Assembly (NCBI GenBank): GCA_043789035.1
Contig: JAYWIG010000362.1
Coordinates: 13,550-77,549, forward strand
Length of the DNA: 64,000 bases
Direction: 5' to 3'
From: JAYWIG01 sp043789035
Lineage (GTDB): Bacteria; Pseudomonadota; Gammaproteobacteria; Burkholderiales; Burkholderiaceae_E
Of this stretch, positions 60,890 through 64,000 are shown in pieces. Numbering within the stretch: position 1 is the first letter of the stretch; each line of letters begins with the position of its first letter. Under the pieces are notes generated by a model. The model was not told the origin of the DNA, ran no database searches, and worked only from the letters and a program-made list of their open reading frames with translations. A program made the position numbers and the translations under genes.

Positions 60890-61504
60890 TACGGACTCCA
60901 TTTGTATGACAAATCTCTCCGAGATTGTAGTACAAAACCTCGACTGATTAAAGCAACAGCCTCTGCACAGCGAACTTAATTTCAAGCAGTTCGTTAACTC
61001 GAAGCGCTTGAAGTCTTCATCGAAAGTCACGAGTCGCGCACCTGTTGATTCTGAAAGTGCGGCAAGGTAAGCGTCGGTGCAAAATCGATCGGGAAGATCC
61101 TGATGACCGATTAAATTTGTGAAGCATTGCTCTGTCGAATCAGCATCAGACAGTAGGTCAACCCCAGGCACGGCGCGAAAGCCTTGATAAACACTTATCG
61201 CTTGCGCAAGGTTCAACGCCCTATCGCCCATCACTTTAAGTTGCGACAACAATCGCACCAAACCCAACATCGTGACGCGACAAAACCAAAGATTGCGTTC
61301 GGCTAAAGGGCTCACCTGCAAAGCATTCCAGTAAGCCTTAGCAATCGCTTGGTGGGGATGTTCTTCGATAGCAAGCGCCAACCAAACATTGACATCGGGA
61401 AGATCACCTTTAACGCTAGACGGGCGCTTTAACCAATCTAATCTAGCTGGTTCCTGCGCCGAGAATGTGACACGTCCCGCAGGCATGCCAGTGCTACTCG
61501 TCAA
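60632..61504 (-). CDS. PIN-domain toxin (VapC-like) whose frame runs into the next antitoxin
   Basis: The 290-aa ORF has a 34-residue N-terminal piece, then a PIN domain: LPDVNVWLALAIEEHPHQAIAKAYW, WFCRVTMLGLVRLLSQLKVMG and TDAYLAALSESTGARLVTFDEDF. The PIN domain should end near residue 175-180 (LTNCLKLSS). No stop follows; about 28 unrelated residues lead straight into the RHH antitoxin frame. A single-base shift would bring a TAA into frame, so the stop was probably lost. It overlaps its own antitoxin gene upstream by 11 bp. Whether the fusion is made, or is toxic, is unknown. Confidence 0.7.
   Translation of the reverse strand: MTSSTGMPAGRVTFSAQEPARLDWLKRPSSVKGDLPDVNVWLALAIEEHPHQAIAKAYWNALQVSPLAERNLWFCRVTMLGLVRLLSQLKVMGDRALNLAQAISVYQGFRAVPGVDLLSDADSTEQCFTNLIGHQDLPDRFCTDAYLAALSESTGARLVTFDEDFKRFELTNCLKLSSLCRGCCFNQSRFCTTISERFVIQMESVMLSVRLPAPLEKQLAEYCEAMQVTKSAAVQAALESHLKKKRPVIGVGVVAMKKENPFLTLVGKGNGRFSTEQIMRMTRGEDWNKP
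60901..60936. promoter_or_regulatory. Operator-like inverted repeats before the RHH antitoxin
   Basis: Two small palindromes, TTTGTatgACAAA (60901-60913) and TTGTAgTACAA (60925-60935), make a larger imperfect inverted repeat. They lie just before the RHH antitoxin start, where an autoregulating antitoxin would bind. Confidence 0.55.
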
Positions 61505-61730
61505 GGTAACTACTCAATATTGCGTTGCTTAAATTGGCTGCGCTGATAGCCATTGGCCCACATAACTTGATGCTTGGCAAAGGTGAAGCGGCCACTTCAT
61601 AGATAGCAGGCACTTGCAAACCTTTACTCACTAAATCGACAACGAGATCGCGCAAGGAGCTTCCTTCAAGGGCAACTCTAGCCTTCAAATGCCTGAAAAG
61701 AGCATCGGGAATGTCTATTGTGGTTCGCAT
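61494..61730 (-). CDS. VapB-type ribbon-helix-helix antitoxin
   Basis: A 78-aa antitoxin. MRTTIDIPDALFRHLKARVALEGSSLRDLVVDLVSKGL is the RHH-like DNA-binding part; CGPMAISAANLSNAILSSYLDE is the toxin-binding tail found in this antitoxin family. It overlaps the PIN toxin start by 11 bp. First gene of the two-pair toxin-antitoxin cluster. Confidence 0.85.
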   Translation of the reverse strand: MRTTIDIPDALFRHLKARVALEGSSLRDLVVDLVSKGLQVPAIYEVAASPLPSIKLCGPMAISAANLSNAILSSYLDE

Positions 61731-62050
61731 ATTTGCACATTAGCGCAAATATGCGACCTAAATCAATAGGCCTAAAGGTCTGAGTACCTAGCCTTGAAGC
61801 CTAAGCCAAACAGTAATGCGGTGTAGAAGATAGTCTTGAGCTCGTGTAGCAAATGGTGATAACTCCAGCGTAGCGGCTGCTACCAAAGCAATAATGGGAT
61901 GATTAAATACCATCATGAAGTGCCTCAATGAAGATAGATATGTGCCGACTTCAGAGTACTAGCGATGGCAATAATAGCGTTAATTTATCGCATAGAGATA
62001 AAATAAGATAAAATTAGTCGAAAATACAGCAAATACAAGGGGATCTTTTT
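61731..62050. other. Intergenic region without a gene
   Basis: About 320 bp between the toxin-antitoxin cluster and the aromatic pair. Near 61990-62020 it becomes AT-rich with repeated GATAAAAT (gataaaataagataaaatta), which may be part of the promoter for the dioxygenase-like gene. No RNA gene or ORF with support was seen. Confidence 0.5.
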
Positions 62051-62620
62051 TTGACGGCCGCACTTCAACAAGCTGACTTGGTTTTTAGTCACATGGGGCT
62101 TTACGTTCGAGACTTAACCCGCATGGCGAAGTTCTACAGTGAAGTAATGTGTTTCACGATCACCGATCGCGGAAATCTGGATACCCCCACAGGCGCCGTG
62201 CAGATTGTGTTTTTAAGTCGCGACCCGCGGGAGCATCATCAAATCATTTTGGCTAGTGGCAAACCTGAAACTGCGACATATAACAACATCAACCAAATTT
62301 CGCTGCGAGTGCCCAACATTGCAACGTTGCGTGCGATGCGCGACAGGGTAGCGGCCGATGAGGATGTGTCAGATTTGGTCTGCGCCACACATGGCAATGC
62401 GATATCGATTTATTTTCGTGACCCAGAGGGAAATCGTCTAGAGGTATTTTGGGACACGCCTTGGCATTGCGAGCAACCGCTTCGCGAACCCATTGATTTA
62501 GATCAAAGTGATGCGGCGGTTCAATCGCAGGCAGAGACATTGGCACGAAGCCGTCCAAACTTTCAATCTCGAAGCCAATGGGAAGCTGAAATGAGTAGGC
62601 GCATGGGCTACACCGCGTGA
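62051..62620 (+). CDS. VOC-family protein (extradiol dioxygenase/glyoxalase-like)
   Basis: A 189-aa VOC protein. Metal-site candidates: His in FSHMGLYVRDLTRMAKFYSEVM, His in HHQIILASG, and Glu in YFRDPEGNRLEVFWDTPWH. The size suits a one-module catechol-type dioxygenase or related lyase. TTG start with AGGGG 8 nt upstream. Its stop overlaps the hydroxylase GTG (GTGA), so they act together, probably on an aromatic acid. Confidence 0.85.
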   Translation: MTAALQQADLVFSHMGLYVRDLTRMAKFYSEVMCFTITDRGNLDTPTGAVQIVFLSRDPREHHQIILASGKPETATYNNINQISLRVPNIATLRAMRDRVAADEDVSDLVCATHGNAISIYFRDPEGNRLEVFWDTPWHCEQPLREPIDLDQSDAAVQSQAETLARSRPNFQSRSQWEAEMSRRMGYTA

Positions 62621-64000
62621 ACGATCATGACATGTTGTATGACGTGGCTATTGTCGGCTATGGTCCCGTGGGCGCAGTGCTGGCGAACCTGCTAGGACAG
62701 GCGGGTCTTTCCGTCGCCGTACTTGATCGAGAGGCTAGCGTTTATCCATTGCCACGTGCTGTACATTTTGATGGCGAAGTGATGCGAGTTTTTGAATCAA
62801 TTGGCCTCAAAGCCAATGTGGAGGCTATTTCTCGCACTGGCATTAAAGGCATGCATTTTGTTAACGCAAAGCAAGAAACGCTTTTGATTAGAGCAGGCTC
62901 TGCGGAGCTTGGCCCCCACGGCTGCGCCAATAACTACTACTTCAATCAACCTGATCTGGACGCCTTGTTGCGCGAAGGCATCACTCGGTTTTCAAATGTC
63001 GATACTCATTTGCAATGCGAAGTGACCGATGTAGTTTCGCGTGCCGACTATGTGCAATTGCATGTGAGTCGCATGATTCAAGGTGTTAAGGACAAGGCCA
63101 CCCAGAAAGCCAAATACGTTGTAGGTTGCGACGGTGCCCGTTCTATGGTTCGAAAAGCCATCGGCTCGACACAAAAGGATCTGGGACTACATCAAGAGTG
63201 GCTAGTTTTCGATGTCATCTTGAGGCATGAGATTCCTACTTTGGCAGATCACACGGTGCAATTGTGCGACCCATCAAGGCCGATGACCTACTGCTGCATT
63301 TCGGCGACCCGTCGTCGATGGGAAATCATGCTGATGCCTGGTGATGACCCTATCGAAATGGTCAAGCCTTCAAAACTGTGGGAGCTAGTAAGCCGTTGGG
63401 GGGTGAGCACTGATGTTGCCGATATTGAACGCGCGGTGATTTATACTTTTCACTCAGTTGTGGCACAAGGTTGGCGTAAAGGACGTCTGTTAATTGCAGG
63501 CGATGCAGCGCATCAAATGCCGCCCTTTTTGGGGCAAGGTATGTGCTCAGGCGTTCGGGACGCCTCGAATTTAGCATGGAAGCTCAAAGCCATCGTTCAG
63601 AACATGGCAGACGATTCGCTACTTGACAGCTACGAAGTGGAGCGAGCGCCGCATGTCAACGCGTTTATTGAGCTTGCAGTGCGATTGGGTGACATCATTC
63701 AAACTACAGACAAGACAAAGGCCCTCGAACGGGACGCTAAATTCTTATCAGCAAAAAATGGCCAGCCCGAAGTATTTTTGTTTCCTGCGCCGCGTTTAGG
63801 GCATGTCAAAAACGTGAGTATTTTGCAGGGTGAGGATGCACTGGTAGGTCAAATATTCCCTCAGCCACTATTGTCAACTGGGCAACGTTTAGATACGGTG
63901 GCACAACATCGGTTTACGCTTCTTACACGTCAAGCCATCCTGGCAAAGGCCTCCGATTTATCGCTGCATTCATGGCAGAGCCACGATGTGGCTGTCATAG
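62617..64000 (+). CDS. FAD-dependent aromatic hydroxylase (MhpA-like), C-terminus beyond the window
   Basis: Partial: the frame is open to the right edge (461 residues seen). It is a flavoprotein monooxygenase of the 3-(3-hydroxyphenyl)propionate hydroxylase type. FAD motif VAIVGYGPVGAVLANLLGQAG, the DG motif VVGCDGARSMVRKAIG, and the GD motif GRLLIAGDAAHQMPPFLGQGMCSG are all present. GTG 62617 overlaps the preceding stop. It should hydroxylate a phenolic acid using NAD(P)H and oxygen, before ring opening. Confidence 0.88.
   Translation, partial: MNDHDMLYDVAIVGYGPVGAVLANLLGQAGLSVAVLDREASVYPLPRAVHFDGEVMRVFESIGLKANVEAISRTGIKGMHFVNAKQETLLIRAGSAELGPHGCANNYYFNQPDLDALLREGITRFSNVDTHLQCEVTDVVSRADYVQLHVSRMIQGVKDKATQKAKYVVGCDGARSMVRKAIGSTQKDLGLHQEWLVFDVILRHEIPTLADHTVQLCDPSRPMTYCCISATRRRWEIMLMPGDDPIEMVKPSKLWELVSRWGVSTDVADIERAVIYTFHSVVAQGWRKGRLLIAGDAAHQMPPFLGQGMCSGVRDASNLAWKLKAIVQNMADDSLLDSYEVERAPHVNAFIELAVRLGDIIQTTDKTKALERDAKFLSAKNGQPEVFLFPAPRLGHVKNVSILQGEDALVGQIFPQPLLSTGQRLDTVAQHRFTLLTRQAILAKASDLSLHSWQSHDVAVI

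Noticed and set aside
60632..61504. A single designed toxin-antitoxin fusion protein
   Set aside because: The linker is unlike either family, and a ribosome site and operator repeat separate the parts; loss of a stop is simpler.
1..64000. CRISPR arrays, prophage, insertion sequences, rRNA and tRNA genes
   Set aside because: No regularly spaced repeats, transposase or integrase frames, phage structural genes, or cloverleaf sequences were seen by reading; a dedicated tRNA scan was not possible.

Overview
The window looks like a moderate-GC (about 50%) betaproteobacterium of the Burkholderiales type. The evidence is gene order and gene content: the block fmdB-like, DUF502, aspS, nudB, endonuclease/exonuclease/phosphatase, clsB; the uvrA / MFS / ssb neighbourhood; two Bug (TctC) solute-binding proteins; and several CoA-transferase and enoyl-CoA genes. 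This assignment is inferred from family knowledge and was not tested by any search.

Layout. 1-1.1 kb: ligase-associated DEXH helicase, cut by the left edge. 1.1-6.3 kb: small metabolic genes and two decaying genes (a frameshifted, truncated class III aminotransferase and an internally deleted VOC protein). 6.3-10 kb: a 1229-residue GAF/PAS/GGDEF/EAL protein. 10.2-14.2 kb: acyl-CoA operon (CoA-transferase, enoyl-CoA hydratase, MDR reductase, TctC protein). 14.2-17.3 kb: ATP-dependent DNA ligase, an unknown 152-aa protein and a metallo-beta-lactamase-fold exonuclease, continuing leftwards from the housekeeping block clsB-EEP-nudB-aspS-DUF502-fmdB (17.3-22.9 kb). 23-29 kb: XRE regulator, a decayed membrane-protein gene, an MFS-PlsC lysophospholipid protein, a PhoX-type phosphatase, an AAA ATPase and a second TctC protein.

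30-42 kb is a dense set of exported redox and envelope genes: a small secreted protein, a cardiolipin-synthase-like lipoprotein, a molybdopterin oxidoreductase with a cytochrome b partner, an alpha/beta hydrolase, a catalase-like lipoprotein, a spondin-like lipoprotein, glutathione reductase, an OmpR-type two-component system, exported MsrB and MsrA and a cytosolic MsrA. Phased 11-bp TCACC boxes stand in front of three of its transcription units, which suggests one shared OmpR/PhoB-type regulator. The system resembles, but is not the same as, the E. coli HprSR/MsrPQ oxidised-envelope-methionine response.

42-43 kb is a graveyard (VapBC and LysR remnants). 43-49.4 kb is a DUF1028 plus Dpp/Opp-type peptide ABC operon. 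49.4-50 kb is ssb. 50-55.3 kb is the most unusual part: a seven-gene minus-strand operon encoding two DsrE-like proteins, a stand-alone TusA-like protein, a PhnD/PhnE/PhnC-type ABC transporter, and a fusion of a TusA-like domain to a MetE-type zinc methyltransferase. It sits between ssb and the MFS/uvrA pair, genes that are usually neighbours, so it is probably an inserted accessory sulfur-methyl module of unknown substrate. 55.4-60.2 kb: MFS exporter, uvrA and a GNAT acetyltransferase. 60.2-61.7 kb: two tandem PIN toxin/antitoxin pairs, with one toxin reading frame fused to the next antitoxin. 62-64 kb: an aromatic-catabolism pair (VOC dioxygenase-like and FAD hydroxylase) cut by the right edge.

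No rRNA, tRNA, CRISPR array, prophage or insertion sequence was seen.
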